Shown: positions 52,311-61,809, counted from the first letter of the stretch. The stretch is DNA of 64,000 bases from an uncultured Desulfovibrio sp. (GCF_949282365.1 NZ_CASDOY010000001.1:1-64000), one strand, 5' to 3'. The notes: a model not told the origin generated them from the letters alone. A program made the numbers and translations.

Positions 52311-54582
52311 CCCCCTCCTCCGCCTCGTGCGCCGAAGCCGCATCGGGGTACTGGAGGACGAGCTCGTTCTCCCTGACTCCCAGACGGACAGGCCCGCCGT
52401 GGCGCAATCGGCCGAACAGTAGTTCTCCGGCCAGGGCATCCTCCACCCGGCTGCGCAGCAGCCGTCGCAACGGACGCGCGCCCATGGCGGGATCATAGCC
52501 CTTTTCCGCCAGCCAGGCACGGGCGCGGGGCGTGGTGCTCAAGCTGACCTGCCGCTCCGCCAGGCTGGCTTCGATCTCACGCAGGAATTTGTCCACGATG
52601 CGTTGCATCATGGCGGGCGTGAGGGCCCGGAACGGGATCATAGCATCGAGGCGGTTGCGGAATTCCGGGGTGAACAGGCGTTCCACAGCGCCCAGCGCCT
52701 TGCGGGCCGCATCTTCGGGCGCGGCCTTGCCAAAACCGATGCTGGCCCTGGACATCTCGAAGGTCCCGGCATTGGACGTCATGATGAGGACGGTATGGGA
52801 AAAATCCGTCTTGCGGCCGGAATTGTCCGTCAGCGTCCCGTAGTCCATGACTTGCAGCAGGATATTGAAGATATCCGGATGCGCCTTTTCGATCTCATCC
52901 AGCAGGACCACGGAATACGGCGACTTGCGCACGGCCTCGGTCAGCAGCCCGCCCTGGTCGAAACCCACATAGCCTGGAGGCGCCCCGATGAGCCGGGAAA
53001 CCGTATGCGGTTCCATGTATTCGCTCATGTCGTAGCGCAGGAACTCCACCCCCATGGTCTGCGCCAGCCCACGGGCCAGCTCCGTCTTGCCCACGCCGGT
53101 GGGACCGTAGAACAGGAAGGCACCGGTCGGCCGCTGGCGCTGCCCCAGCCCCGCCCGCGAGCGCAGGATGGCGCGCACGGTCTGCTCCACGGCCTCATCC
53201 TGACCAAAGACGATATGCTTGAGGTTCTTTTCCAGACCGGCCAGCCGGGCGCGTTCCTGTCCCGAGACCGTCCTGATGGGCACTCCGGCCATGCGGGCCA
53301 CGATGCGCTCCACATCGGCCACCGTGACGGCGGGCGTCCGGCGTTCGTCCTTGCGTCGCAGATCGACGGCAGCCCCCACCTCGTCCATCACGTCGATGGC
53401 TTTGTCCGGCTGCAGGCGGTCCCGTACATAGCGGCTGGAAAGATCGACGATGCTGCGCAGCACGGTCTCGCTGTAGCGTACGCGATGATGCCCCGCGTAA
53501 TGGCTCTGCAAGCCGTTCAGGATGGCGAGGCAGTCCTCGGCATCGGGTTCGCCCACATCGATGCGCTGGAAACGGCGGGCCAGGGCCCGGTCCTTTTCCA
53601 GATGGTTGCGGAACTCCTCATGGGTCGTCGAACCGATACAGCGCAGCTCGCCGCTGGCCAGTACGGGCTTGAGCAGGTTGGAGGCATCCATGGAGCCGCC
53701 GGAAGTGGCTCCGGCGCCTACGATGGTGTGGATCTCGTCGATGAAGACCACTGCATCGGGGACATGTCTCAATTCTTCAACTATAGCTTTAAGCCTACTC
53801 TCGAATTCTCCCCGATAGCGGGTCCCGGCCAGGATCAGGCCCATATCGAGGGCGTAGATTTTGACATCCTTGAACTTCGCGGGCACCTTGCCCTGGGCGA
53901 TGCGCAGGGCAAGCCCTTCGGCCAGAGCCGTCTTGCCCACGCCGGGATCGCCCACGAACAGGGGATTGTTCTTGCGCCGCCGGCACAGGACCTCGATGGC
54001 CCGGTCAAGCTCCTCCTGACGGCCCACGAGGGGATCGATCTTGCCTTCCCGCGCTCGGGCTGTCAGTTCGGTAGCGTATTTTTCCAGAGCATTCTCCCCG
54101 GCTTCGCCATCTTCCCTAGCCGCTTCAGGAGACACGCCGCGGGACCCGCCCCCTTCCGGCATGCCGTGGGAAATGAAGGTCAGCGCGTCCAGCCGGTCCA
54201 CACCCTGCCGGGTCAGAAAATAATGGGCGTAACTGTCTTCCTCGTCCAGGATGGCCACGAAAAGGTCCCCCAGCTCCACCTGGCTCCTGCCGGAAGCGTG
54301 GATATGGCCCAGAGCGCGTTCCAGCACCCGCTGCACGCCGGCCGTCTGGTGGATCTCGTGTTCGCCTTCACCGGGCAGTACCTGCATCTCGTTACGAAAA
54401 AAACCTTCCAGCTGTTCGCGCAACACGGCCACGCTGGCCCCGCTGCCTTCCAGCAGCAAGCGCCCCGGAGCAACCGTCGTCAATGAGAACAGGAGGTGTT
54501 CCACCGTCAGCAGTTCATGTCGGCGACGCTGCACTTCCTGTGCGGCAACTTTCAAAACTTCCTGAACAGCAGCACTGAGCAT
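52288..54582 (-). CDS. clpA: ATP-dependent Clp protease ATP-binding subunit ClpA
   Basis: 764 residues. The N-terminal repeat domain (about 1-145) that docks ClpS is followed by two AAA+ modules with Walker A VGDPGVGKTALAEGLALRIA (about 210) and YGPTGVGKTELARGLAQTMG (about 495). A ClpP-binding IGF loop is in RASIGFGKAAPED (about 620). It unfolds substrates for ClpP. The gene lies seven bases after clpS, the standard arrangement. GAGG precedes the ATG. clpP itself is not in the window. Confidence 0.97.
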   Translation of the reverse strand: MLSAAVQEVLKVAAQEVQRRRHELLTVEHLLFSLTTVAPGRLLLEGSGASVAVLREQLEGFFRNEMQVLPGEGEHEIHQTAGVQRVLERALGHIHASGRSQVELGDLFVAILDEEDSYAHYFLTRQGVDRLDALTFISHGMPEGGGSRGVSPEAAREDGEAGENALEKYATELTARAREGKIDPLVGRQEELDRAIEVLCRRRKNNPLFVGDPGVGKTALAEGLALRIAQGKVPAKFKDVKIYALDMGLILAGTRYRGEFESRLKAIVEELRHVPDAVVFIDEIHTIVGAGATSGGSMDASNLLKPVLASGELRCIGSTTHEEFRNHLEKDRALARRFQRIDVGEPDAEDCLAILNGLQSHYAGHHRVRYSETVLRSIVDLSSRYVRDRLQPDKAIDVMDEVGAAVDLRRKDERRTPAVTVADVERIVARMAGVPIRTVSGQERARLAGLEKNLKHIVFGQDEAVEQTVRAILRSRAGLGQRQRPTGAFLFYGPTGVGKTELARGLAQTMGVEFLRYDMSEYMEPHTVSRLIGAPPGYVGFDQGGLLTEAVRKSPYSVVLLDEIEKAHPDIFNILLQVMDYGTLTDNSGRKTDFSHTVLIMTSNAGTFEMSRASIGFGKAAPEDAARKALGAVERLFTPEFRNRLDAMIPFRALTPAMMQRIVDKFLREIEASLAERQVSLSTTPRARAWLAEKGYDPAMGARPLRRLLRSRVEDALAGELLFGRLRHGGPVRLGVRENELVLQYPDAASAHEAEEGDDGRKDA

Positions 54583-54589
54583 AAGATCC

Positions 54590-54910
54590 TCAACGGTATT
54601 TTTCCATGGTGCAACGCAGGGGAAAGCCCGCCGCGCGAGCCCGCCGCCTGACGAGCGCCACCTTGGTTTCCGCTATTTCATGAGTGTACACGCCGCACTG
54701 GCCAATGCCTTTCTGATGCACCGCCAGCATGATGGCCGTGGCCTCTTCCGGTGTCTTGCGGAAGATGTCGCACAGGATACCGACCACAAAATCCATACTG
54801 GTATAGTCGTCATTATGGAGCAGCACCACATAGCGGTCGGGCTCCTTGATCTTCTTCTTGACGACGGTCGCGGTATCCGTTCCCTGTTCGTTCCAGGTTT
54901 CATCGGCCAT
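54590..54910 (-). CDS. clpS: Clp protease adaptor ClpS
   Basis: 106 residues. After a charged flexible N-terminus (MADETWNEQGTDTATVVKKK), the core YVVLLHNDDYTSMDFVVGIL followed by FRKTPEEATAIMLAVHQKG and CGVYTHEIAETKV is the ClpS fold with the N-degron pocket (ND, M and H residues). It delivers proteins with Leu, Phe, Tyr or Trp N-termini to ClpA. The start overlaps the CYTH gene by 11 bases and has GGAGG upstream. Confidence 0.97.
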   Translation of the reverse strand: MADETWNEQGTDTATVVKKKIKEPDRYVVLLHNDDYTSMDFVVGILCDIFRKTPEEATAIMLAVHQKGIGQCGVYTHEIAETKVALVRRRARAAGFPLRCTMEKYR

Positions 54911-55535
54911 GGGACGTATCCTCCACTGTAGGCAGGCCCAGACTCCGCCGCCAGCGGGCCAGCTCACCGGGCGGGAAGACGAAGGACAGGTCGGGCGGCA
55001 GATGGTTGCGCTGCCGCCATTCCTGGTGCAGATAATGATAACTTTGTGTACTGACGGGCTGTCCGTCAAGTCCCAGCAGGCGTTCCAGACGCAGGATCGC
55101 GTCTTCCGGCCCCTCCAGCTCGACCACCTGTGCAAAGGGGACGGTATCCATATCGATGCTGGTCTGTTCCAGCGTCCACGTCTCCCGGATCTTTTCGTAG
55201 CAGGCACGGACCTCGTAGCCCAGCCCTGTCAGGATGGCGTGCATCTGCCCGGCATCCGGCACGAGGCTCTCCTTTTCTTCGCGCACCTTGAAGGCCGCGT
55301 CCGGCGCCGAAAGGGGCGGTAATTTGAGCGTCAGCACGTTCTGTGTATGGTCGCGCCATTCCTGTGTCCGCAGGCGCAGCAGACGATGGCCGGCACGCAG
55401 GGAGCCGTCCGGCAGGTCATAGAGGCGGTTCCGCTCCAGATGGGCCTGTCCGCCGTGCGCGCCGCACTGGCGCAGGCGCTGCCGCAGGACGTCGAAATCC
55501 ACATCGAGATATTTGCGTTCCACTTCAAGAGGCAT
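54900..55535 (-). CDS. CYTH-domain protein (class IV adenylate cyclase/thiamine-triphosphatase-like)
   Basis: 211 residues starting MPLEVERKYLDVDFDVLRQR, with the ExExK motif (EVERK) that defines CYTH enzymes. Further acidic and basic tunnel residues follow: LRLRTQEWRDHT, LTLKLP, VREEKES, ETWTLEQTSIDMDTV and VVELEGPEDA. CYTH proteins act on triphosphates (cAMP synthesis, thiamine triphosphate or inorganic tripolyphosphate hydrolysis). Similarity to class IV adenylate cyclases is good, but the activity is not predictable. It lies between radA (10 bases) and clpS (overlap of 11 bases). Confidence 0.82.
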   Translation of the reverse strand: MPLEVERKYLDVDFDVLRQRLRQCGAHGGQAHLERNRLYDLPDGSLRAGHRLLRLRTQEWRDHTQNVLTLKLPPLSAPDAAFKVREEKESLVPDAGQMHAILTGLGYEVRACYEKIRETWTLEQTSIDMDTVPFAQVVELEGPEDAILRLERLLGLDGQPVSTQSYHYLHQEWRQRNHLPPDLSFVFPPGELARWRRSLGLPTVEDTSHGR

Positions 55536-55545
55536 GGTCTGCTCA

Positions 55546-56880
55546 CTATTTGCGATGAAAAAGTTTCTGCTGCAGGGCCGCGATGGTGGCGATCCCGCCC
55601 TTGCCGGGATGGACAAGAGGCTCGAAGCCCAGACGGCGCGCCTGCGCCAGGCGGAGGTCATGGCCAGCCACAGGGCGCACTTGACCGTTGAGGTCCACTT
55701 CGCCCCAGAGGACGCATTTTTCCGGCAAGGGCACATCGTAGTAGGACGACAGCACCGCCGCCACCAGGGCCAGATCCAGCCCCGGTTCCTGCAGCTTCAT
55801 GCCGCCGCCGACCTTGGCATAGATATCCACCTGACCGAAATTGAGCTTGAGGCGCTTTTCCAGCACAGCCAGCAGCAGGTGCAGCCTGTTGGCATCAAAG
55901 CCCAGGGCCGCGCGGCGAGGGATGCTGAGGAAGGTCCGGGCCACCAGGGCCTGGACCTCGACGGCCAGCGGGCGCTGCCCGTCCACGGCCATGACCACGG
56001 CCGTGCCGGACAGGGAGGCATCGCGATCCCCCAGAAAAAACGTGGAAGGATCGTCCACCACTTCCATGCCCTTGCCGCCCATGCGGAACACCAGCAGCTC
56101 TTCATTGGGGCCAAAACGGTTCTTGAACACGCGCAGCAGGCGGAACATCTGGCGACGGTCGCCTTCCAGGGAGATGACCGTATCCACCATGTGTTCCAGC
56201 AGACGGGGCCCGGCCAGGACGCCGTCCTTGGTCACATGTCCCACCAGGACCAGCGTGACGCCCAGACGGCGGCAGGTTTCCAGCAGGGCCATGCTCACGG
56301 CGCGCACCTGGGTGACGTTGCCGGGCAGGCCTTCGGCATCGACACTACTCAGGGTCTGCACCGAATCCACCACCAGCAGCCGGGGCGGCGCGAGCTCCAG
56401 CGCCGCGAGGACCTCCTCCACCGAGGAAGTGGACAGGGCCAGCAGCCTGTCATGCAGGACGCCCAGGCGCTGGCCGCGGGCTTTGATCTGCGGCAGGGAT
56501 TCCTCGCCGCTGGCATAGATGACCCTGCCTCCCTGGGCAGCCACCTGCCCGGCCACCTGCAGCAGGAGCGTGGATTTGCCGATGCCCGGCTCTCCGCCGA
56601 TGAGGATGGCGGCCCCGGGGACCAGCCCTTTGCCCAGCACCCTGTCCAGCGAGGCTATGCCGCTGGGATAGGGATGATGGCCGCTCTCCGCCACCTCCTG
56701 CAAAGGGACGGGCCGGTTGCCCTGCGACAGAGGCGCGCGGTGGCCGACGCGCGCAAGCGCTTTGGGCTGCGCCGCGGCCTGCAGGGTATTCCACTCATGG
56801 CAACCGGGGCATTGACCGCGCCATTGCAATGTTTGCGCACCACAGGCAGAGCAGATGAAAACTTCTCTCGTTTTAGCCAT
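55546..56880 (-). CDS. radA: DNA repair protein RadA
   Basis: 444 residues. The N-terminal C4 zinc finger is FICSACGAQTLQWRGQCPGC. Walker A is LIGGEPGIGKSTLLLQVAGQ (about 90-105), the RadA-specific KNRFG motif is VFKNRFGPNEELLVF (about 250), and a C-terminal Lon-like domain follows. RadA is a RecA-like helicase that extends recombination branches. It is the first gene of the radA-CYTH-clpS-clpA-aat-uvrB-ligA-dapB run. The start has no clear ribosome site. Confidence 0.97.
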   Translation of the reverse strand: MAKTREVFICSACGAQTLQWRGQCPGCHEWNTLQAAAQPKALARVGHRAPLSQGNRPVPLQEVAESGHHPYPSGIASLDRVLGKGLVPGAAILIGGEPGIGKSTLLLQVAGQVAAQGGRVIYASGEESLPQIKARGQRLGVLHDRLLALSTSSVEEVLAALELAPPRLLVVDSVQTLSSVDAEGLPGNVTQVRAVSMALLETCRRLGVTLVLVGHVTKDGVLAGPRLLEHMVDTVISLEGDRRQMFRLLRVFKNRFGPNEELLVFRMGGKGMEVVDDPSTFFLGDRDASLSGTAVVMAVDGQRPLAVEVQALVARTFLSIPRRAALGFDANRLHLLLAVLEKRLKLNFGQVDIYAKVGGGMKLQEPGLDLALVAAVLSSYYDVPLPEKCVLWGEVDLNGQVRPVAGHDLRLAQARRLGFEPLVHPGKGGIATIAALQQKLFHRK

Positions 56881-57195
56881 GGCACAAACGTAAAAAAAAA
56901 GTGCAAGCCATGCAAGCGAATTACGATGACAGTTTTTGCGATCTGCGACGTTGCAGTCTTGCGTCCTGCATGATGCGCTTTTGCGTCGCCACGATGCTGA
57001 TTGTGCATTCTGTCACACAGCGGCATCCCTCGCGAAATGGCTCTCCTCCCCTGCGCAGCCCAGGAAAAGCTCGTGAACCACGGCACGGCAGGCAGCAGCA
57101 CGGCTCGCGTCCGGAGTGGCAGCCGGGACGGAAAGCCGAAAAAAAGCCCCTTCGAAAAGGGGCCGTAAAACAGGGGGAAGGGATTGGGAGGACTG
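56881..57195. other. Intergenic region upstream of the radA operon
   Basis: 315 bases holding the radA promoter region and, at 57139-57163, the terminator of the preceding gene. No ORF is supported; frames here are broken or antisense. Confidence 0.5.
57139..57163 (-). terminator. Terminator of the zinc-ribbon protein gene
   Basis: On the minus strand GCCCCTT, TTCG loop, AAGGGGC, seven T. Confidence 0.92.
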
Positions 57196-57900
57196 CTAGC
57201 GGGGCAGCGGGACCCCCTTTTGGGCATCCACTATGGCAACATAGAATTCGCTGACCTCACTAGGCGGCTCCGTGAACACCACCATGAAGGGCGCGCTGGC
57301 TCCAGGCAGCAGAGTCACATTGGCGCCCTGCTCCTTCTCAGGATCCGCCAGACGATCCGTCATGGCTTCCTTGTCCAGGACGGTCAGCTGCAGGGGCGTG
57401 AGCTGGCTCCCCGCGATCTGCCGGCGCGAGGCCAGCACGTTCTGGCTCTGGCCGTACAGGATAGCCTCCACAGTGATCATACTCACCGGCTGGGGGAATT
57501 CATTGACCACCCTGCCGTCGATGATGAGGATCTTGCCCATTTTTTCGTTATTCACATAGTACTGGCGCACATCCTTCATGGTCAGCAGGGAGATGTTCTC
57601 CGACGTGGCGGCGCTGCCCTGCACCGGCGTCAGGGGATGTTCGCGCCAGCAGTACCAGTAGACAGCGGCCCCGACGCTGACCAGCAGCAAGAGGAGCATC
57701 AGCCAGAACAGACGACGGCCTTTGGGGCGGGGCCGTTCCACCGCATCGGGGAGCAGATCCGGGATGGGATCGGCTGCGGGTTCGGGCAGCTGCAGGGCAA
57801 AAACCGTCTTGCAGACGGAACAACGCAATTTCGCGCCGGGACGGGCAAGGTCTTCCGGCAGATTGAAGCGGCTGGCACAATGAGGGCACTGAATTTCCAT
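57196..57900 (-). CDS. Zinc-ribbon (MJ0042) and DUF3426 membrane protein
   Basis: 234 residues. The N-terminal zinc ribbon MEIQCPHCASRFNLPEDLAR plus LRCSVCKTVFAL has two CxxC pairs. A single membrane helix (about 62-82, LFWLMLLLLLVSVGAAVYWY) and a C-terminal extracytoplasmic DUF3426 domain follow (ILIIDGRVVNEFPQPVSMIT is typical). The layout is common in Deltaproteobacteria; the function is unknown, possibly an envelope sensor. GGAG precedes the chosen ATG. It lies 25 bases after hpt on the same strand. Confidence 0.82.
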   Translation of the reverse strand: MEIQCPHCASRFNLPEDLARPGAKLRCSVCKTVFALQLPEPAADPIPDLLPDAVERPRPKGRRLFWLMLLLLLVSVGAAVYWYCWREHPLTPVQGSAATSENISLLTMKDVRQYYVNNEKMGKILIIDGRVVNEFPQPVSMITVEAILYGQSQNVLASRRQIAGSQLTPLQLTVLDKEAMTDRLADPEKEQGANVTLLPGASAPFMVVFTEPPSEVSEFYVAIVDAQKGVPLPR

Positions 57901-57925
57901 CTCTGGCTCCACAAGAACGGCAGGT

Positions 57926-58471
57926 CTAGTCCCCGGAAGGCTCGAAAACAAGCTCTTCCACATCGGGAAGTGCCCGATATTTTTCTGCATAATCAAGGCC
58001 ATAGCCGACAAGGAAACCCTGCTTCAGCTCAAAGCCGGCAAAATCCACACGCACGTCGACTTCACGGCGCTCCTTCTTGTCCACCAGAGCCGCCAGACGC
58101 AGGCTGCGCGCACCGCGGGCTTGGAACTGGTGCAGCAGGAACTGCATGGACAGGCCGCTGTCCACGATATCCTCGACGATCAGCACATGTTTGTCGGCGA
58201 TATTGCAGTCCACGTCCTTGCTGAACACCACATGGCGGGAGCTGCTAGTACCCTTGCCGTAGCTGGCCAGCCTGACGAAATCCAGTTCCAGATTCTCCGA
58301 ACGCATGGCCCGGACAAGATCGGTGAAAAAGAACGCCGCACCCTTCAGGACACATACGGCCACCAGGGGCTCGTCGCCGTAACAGGCGTCGATCTCGGCC
58401 GCCATGGCGCGCACCCGCTCTGCGATCTGTTCAGCGGTATAGACCGTCTTGCGCTGCACGATCTGGTTCAT
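57926..58471 (-). CDS. hpt: Hypoxanthine phosphoribosyltransferase
   Basis: 181 residues. The PRPP motif is HVLIVEDIVDSGLSMQFLLH, and ELDFVRLASYGKGTSSS is the flexible loop. The C-terminal VGYGLDYAEKYRALPDVEEL is diagnostic of HPRT. It salvages hypoxanthine and guanine to IMP and GMP. The start lies one base after the stop of the acetyltransferase gene, with GGAG inside that gene's end, so it is coupled. Confidence 0.96.
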   Translation of the reverse strand: MNQIVQRKTVYTAEQIAERVRAMAAEIDACYGDEPLVAVCVLKGAAFFFTDLVRAMRSENLELDFVRLASYGKGTSSSRHVVFSKDVDCNIADKHVLIVEDIVDSGLSMQFLLHQFQARGARSLRLAALVDKKERREVDVRVDFAGFELKQGFLVGYGLDYAEKYRALPDVEELVFEPSGD

Positions 58472-58472
58472 G

Positions 58473-58943
58473 CTATTCAAACTCCAGGAACATGGCCGTT
58501 TCATCACAGTCCGGATACTTGGCGCAATGCACGCAGTCCGCCCAGATCTTCTGGGGCAGGACCCCCTTGTCCACTTCATGGAAGCCGATATGTTCAAAGA
58601 AAGCCGCCTGGTAGGTCAGGGAAAAAACTTTTTTGATGTGCAGGATGCGGCAGTCTTCCACACAGGCCATGACGATCTTGCGGCCCAGCCCCTGCTTGCG
58701 CAGATCCTCGCGCACGGCCAGGGAACAGATCTCGGCCAGATCTTCCCAGACGGGCGCCAGCGCGCAGCAGGCCGACAGGCCTCCCCGGGGATCGTCGATG
58801 ACCAGGAAATTGCGGATATGCCCGTACAGGTAGATCAGGGCACGGGGCAGCAACAGGCCCTTGCGCGCATTTTCCATCAAAAGGGCATGGATGTCCTTCA
58901 CATCGTCCATGGTCGCCCGGCGTACCGTGTAGGTGTCACTCAT
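58473..58943 (-). CDS. GNAT N-acetyltransferase (short ArgA-like)
   Basis: 156 residues. The GNAT acetyl-CoA loop is VREDLRKQGLGRKIVMACVE. It resembles the stand-alone N-acetylglutamate synthase domain (VRRATMDDVKDIHALLMENA, and VFSLTYQAAFFEHIGFHEVD then LPQKIWADC) used for arginine synthesis in many bacteria. Cys residues near the end (CVHCAKYPDCDETA) are typical of this short ArgA subgroup. The start overlaps the tlpA stop by one base (TAATG). Confidence 0.83.
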   Translation of the reverse strand: MSDTYTVRRATMDDVKDIHALLMENARKGLLLPRALIYLYGHIRNFLVIDDPRGGLSACCALAPVWEDLAEICSLAVREDLRKQGLGRKIVMACVEDCRILHIKKVFSLTYQAAFFEHIGFHEVDKGVLPQKIWADCVHCAKYPDCDETAMFLEFE

Positions 58944-59404
58944 TATTTCTGCTCTCCGAGAGAATCAAATATTTCTGCAAGTTCTTTTTTGGAGACCATG
59001 CCCGATCCCATCAGGGCCAGCCGGCCATCCTTGCCGTAAAAAACATTGTGCGGAATGGTGCGCACATTGAAGGCACGGACCACGTCATCACTGGCCCGGT
59101 ACACGGCATAATCAACTTTCAGCCGCTTGAGGAAGCCCGGCAGCGGTGTCACGTCCTCATCCACCGAAAGCCCCACGATGACGACCTTTCCGTCATATTG
59201 GGACGCCAGGCTGACGAGGGCCGGGATCTCCTCCCGGCAGGGGGGGCACCAGGTGGCAAAAAAATTGAGCATGACGACCTTGCCCTTGTTCTGGGCCACG
59301 ATGGCCGTCAGGTCTTTGAGCCCCACGGTCTTGAACTCCTGGGCCTGAGCCACGCAGGGCAGCAGCAGGGCCAGAAGCAGCAGCGGCAGCACGAGTCTCT
59401 TCAT
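58943..59404 (-). CDS. Periplasmic thioredoxin-like protein (TlpA/ResA family)
   Basis: 153 residues: signal peptide (MKRLVLPLLLLALLLPCVAQ with AQA cleavage), then a thioredoxin fold with the active site FFATWCPPCREEIPALVSLA and the cis-Pro region VRTIPHNVFYGKDGRLAL. It is a reductase or disulfide exchanger outside the inner membrane, for example in cytochrome c maturation. The Cys in the signal peptide is not in a good lipobox. Its ATG overlaps the metH stop by four bases. Confidence 0.92.
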   Translation of the reverse strand: MKRLVLPLLLLALLLPCVAQAQEFKTVGLKDLTAIVAQNKGKVVMLNFFATWCPPCREEIPALVSLASQYDGKVVIVGLSVDEDVTPLPGFLKRLKVDYAVYRASDDVVRAFNVRTIPHNVFYGKDGRLALMGSGMVSKKELAEIFDSLGEQK

Positions 59405-61809
59405 GAAAAATCCTGTATGAACTGTTTGGCGGCCCGCACTGCGCTGACCGCGTCCTGACAATAGGCATCCGCCCCGATGGCGTCGGCAAAGGCCTGGGTC
59501 ACGGCAGCGCCGCCCACCAGGACCTTGATGGGGAGCCCGCGCTCCCGTACCAGACGGATGGTATCTTCCATGCGTACCATGGTCGTGGTCATCAGGGCCG
59601 ACAGGCCGATGATACGCGCCTTATGTTCCAAAGCGCAAGCGACAATCTGCTCCGCTGGGACATCCTTGCCGGCGTCGATGACGTCGAAGCCGTGGTTCCC
59701 CAGCAGCAGGCAGACGATATTTTTGCCGATATCGTGGATATCGCCTTCCACAGTGGCCATGACGACCACAGGACGGTCCTCGGGCCCGCGGCTTTTTTCC
59801 AGCAGGGGCCTGAGATGGGCAAAGGCTTTCTGCATGGTCTCCGCCGCGCGGATCAGCTGGGGCAGGAAGTATTCCCGGCGCTCATAGCGTGCGCCCACTT
59901 CGGTGATGGCGGGAATCAGGACATCCTGCACCAGGGCGAAGGGCTCGGTGCCGGCCGCCAGCTCCTTTTCCAGCAGGGGCAGCACATTTTCCAGATCGCC
60001 CAGCAGGACGGCATCTCCCAGGGTCTCGGCGGCTGTCCCGGCGCGAGCGCCAGTCTTGATCACAGCGCCGCTCGCCTTCCAGTCCGCATAGGAAGCGATG
60101 AACGCCCCGGCATCGGTATCGCTGGCCTGCAGGACGGCCACGGCGTCACAGGCTTCATGCAGGCGGGGCGCCGAGGGATTGGCGATGCACGACGAGAGTC
60201 CCGCCCCCACGCACATGGCCATGAAGGTGGCGTTCAGCAGGTCGCGGGCAGGCAGGCCGAAAGATACGTTGGAAAGCCCCAGGGTCATGGCCAGGCCCTG
60301 GCTCTGGCACCAGCGGGCCATGTCGAGGCAATGCCGGGCGGCCTCCGGTTTGGAGGAGACCGACAGGGCCAGGATGTCAACCATCACCAGACGACGGGGG
60401 ATGCCCAGGGCCGCGGCCTGTTCCAGCAGCTTTTCCACGATGGCGATACGCGCCGAGGCCGTGACGGGGAGCTTCGTCCCCTGCAGGGGCAGCAGGATGA
60501 AGGGCGCGCCGAAATCGCGGCAGACGGGCCCCAGCAGCTCCATGCGTCCCGCCTCGCCGCTGATGGAGTTGACGAGGAAGGAACCAGGGCAATACGGCAG
60601 GGCACGGGCAATGGCCTGGGCGTTGGAGGAATCCAGCGACAGGGGCACATCCACGCGGGCCACCAGGCGCTGCACCAGATCGGACAGCAGGACGGTCTCG
60701 TCCACCAGCGAAGCACCGACGTTCACGTCAAGGATACGCGCTCCGGCCTGCAGCTGTTCGTCAGCCAGGCGGAAGGCCTCGTCAAACTGCCCGGCCTGCA
60801 GCTGGCGGGTCAGCTCTTTCTTGCCCGTGGGATTGATGCGCTCGCCGATGACGGCAAAGGGCTGGCCTGCCCCCAGGCGCAGCAGGCGGGAGCGGCTGGT
60901 CAGGCAGATGCCCGTCGTGTCTGGCGCAGGCCGTTCTTCATAGCTGACGCTCTCCAGGGCCTGGCGCAGGGCTGCCAGATGCTGCGGCGTGGTGCCGCAG
61001 CATCCCCCCAGCACCTTGGCCCCCCGGTCGGCAAAAAGGGCGGTCTTCTGGGCGAAACCTTCCGGGCCCAGGGGGAAAACGGTCTCCGAACCGCGCAGCT
61101 CCGGCAAGCCGGCATTGGGTTCTGCGACGACGGGACAGGAACAGACCGAAAGCAGTTCCTCCACCACGGGCAGCATCTGGTCCGGTCCCAGGCTGCAGTT
61201 GGTGCCCAGGGCCGCCACGCCCATGTTCTGCATGGTCTCGGCAAAAATGGTGGGGGAGGAACCGGTCAGGCTGACCCCCTGCTCAAAGGTCATGGAAACC
61301 ATAATCGGCAGATCGCAGACCTGGCGGGCGGCCGTCACGGCAGCCCGGGCTTCGGCCAGGTCGAACTGTGTCTCGATGAAGATCAGATCCGCGCCGCCGG
61401 CCACGAGGCCCCGGATCTGGGCCGCGAAGGCCCCGATGAGTTCGTCGGGTTCCATATCGCCCAGCGGACGGGCGAAATGGCCGCTGGGGCCCACATTGCC
61501 CGCCACGAACACAGGCCGTCCGGCCCGGGCGGCTGCGGCGCGGGCCGTCTCTACCATCCGTTTGTTGAAGGCGAAGACATCCAGAGAGGCCGGGAGCTTG
61601 CAGGGATTGCCCCCAAAGGTGCACGAGGTGATGATATCCACCCCGGCGTCGAGGTAGGCCTTGTGGATACCCTGAAGGATATCCGGACGTTCCATGCAGA
61701 ATTCTTCAGGACTGACCCCGGCCGGCAGGCCGGAAGCCTGCAACATGGTCCCCATGGCGCCATCGAGCAATAAGGGGCGCCTTTCCGCAAGGCGTTGAAC
61801 AAATTTCAT
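59401..61809 (-). CDS. metH: Cobalamin-dependent methionine synthase without reactivation domain
   Basis: 802 residues, against about 1,230 in E. coli. The homocysteine domain (about 1-290) has LLLDGAMGTMLQAS and the zinc Cys in KVLGGCCGTTPQHLAALR. The pterin domain (about 310-570) contains FAVIGERINPTGKKELTRQL. The B12 cap and binding domain (about 590-802) has GDIHDIGKNIVCLLLGNHGF, where His is the cobalt ligand. The AdoMet reactivation domain is absent, as is common in anaerobes, so reactivation must come from a separate protein. The chosen start is just before the hydrolase-like barrel; no strong ribosome site. The operon is metH-tlpA-nat-hpt. Confidence 0.95.
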   Translation of the reverse strand: MKFVQRLAERRPLLLDGAMGTMLQASGLPAGVSPEEFCMERPDILQGIHKAYLDAGVDIITSCTFGGNPCKLPASLDVFAFNKRMVETARAAAARAGRPVFVAGNVGPSGHFARPLGDMEPDELIGAFAAQIRGLVAGGADLIFIETQFDLAEARAAVTAARQVCDLPIMVSMTFEQGVSLTGSSPTIFAETMQNMGVAALGTNCSLGPDQMLPVVEELLSVCSCPVVAEPNAGLPELRGSETVFPLGPEGFAQKTALFADRGAKVLGGCCGTTPQHLAALRQALESVSYEERPAPDTTGICLTSRSRLLRLGAGQPFAVIGERINPTGKKELTRQLQAGQFDEAFRLADEQLQAGARILDVNVGASLVDETVLLSDLVQRLVARVDVPLSLDSSNAQAIARALPYCPGSFLVNSISGEAGRMELLGPVCRDFGAPFILLPLQGTKLPVTASARIAIVEKLLEQAAALGIPRRLVMVDILALSVSSKPEAARHCLDMARWCQSQGLAMTLGLSNVSFGLPARDLLNATFMAMCVGAGLSSCIANPSAPRLHEACDAVAVLQASDTDAGAFIASYADWKASGAVIKTGARAGTAAETLGDAVLLGDLENVLPLLEKELAAGTEPFALVQDVLIPAITEVGARYERREYFLPQLIRAAETMQKAFAHLRPLLEKSRGPEDRPVVVMATVEGDIHDIGKNIVCLLLGNHGFDVIDAGKDVPAEQIVACALEHKARIIGLSALMTTTMVRMEDTIRLVRERGLPIKVLVGGAAVTQAFADAIGADAYCQDAVSAVRAAKQFIQDFS

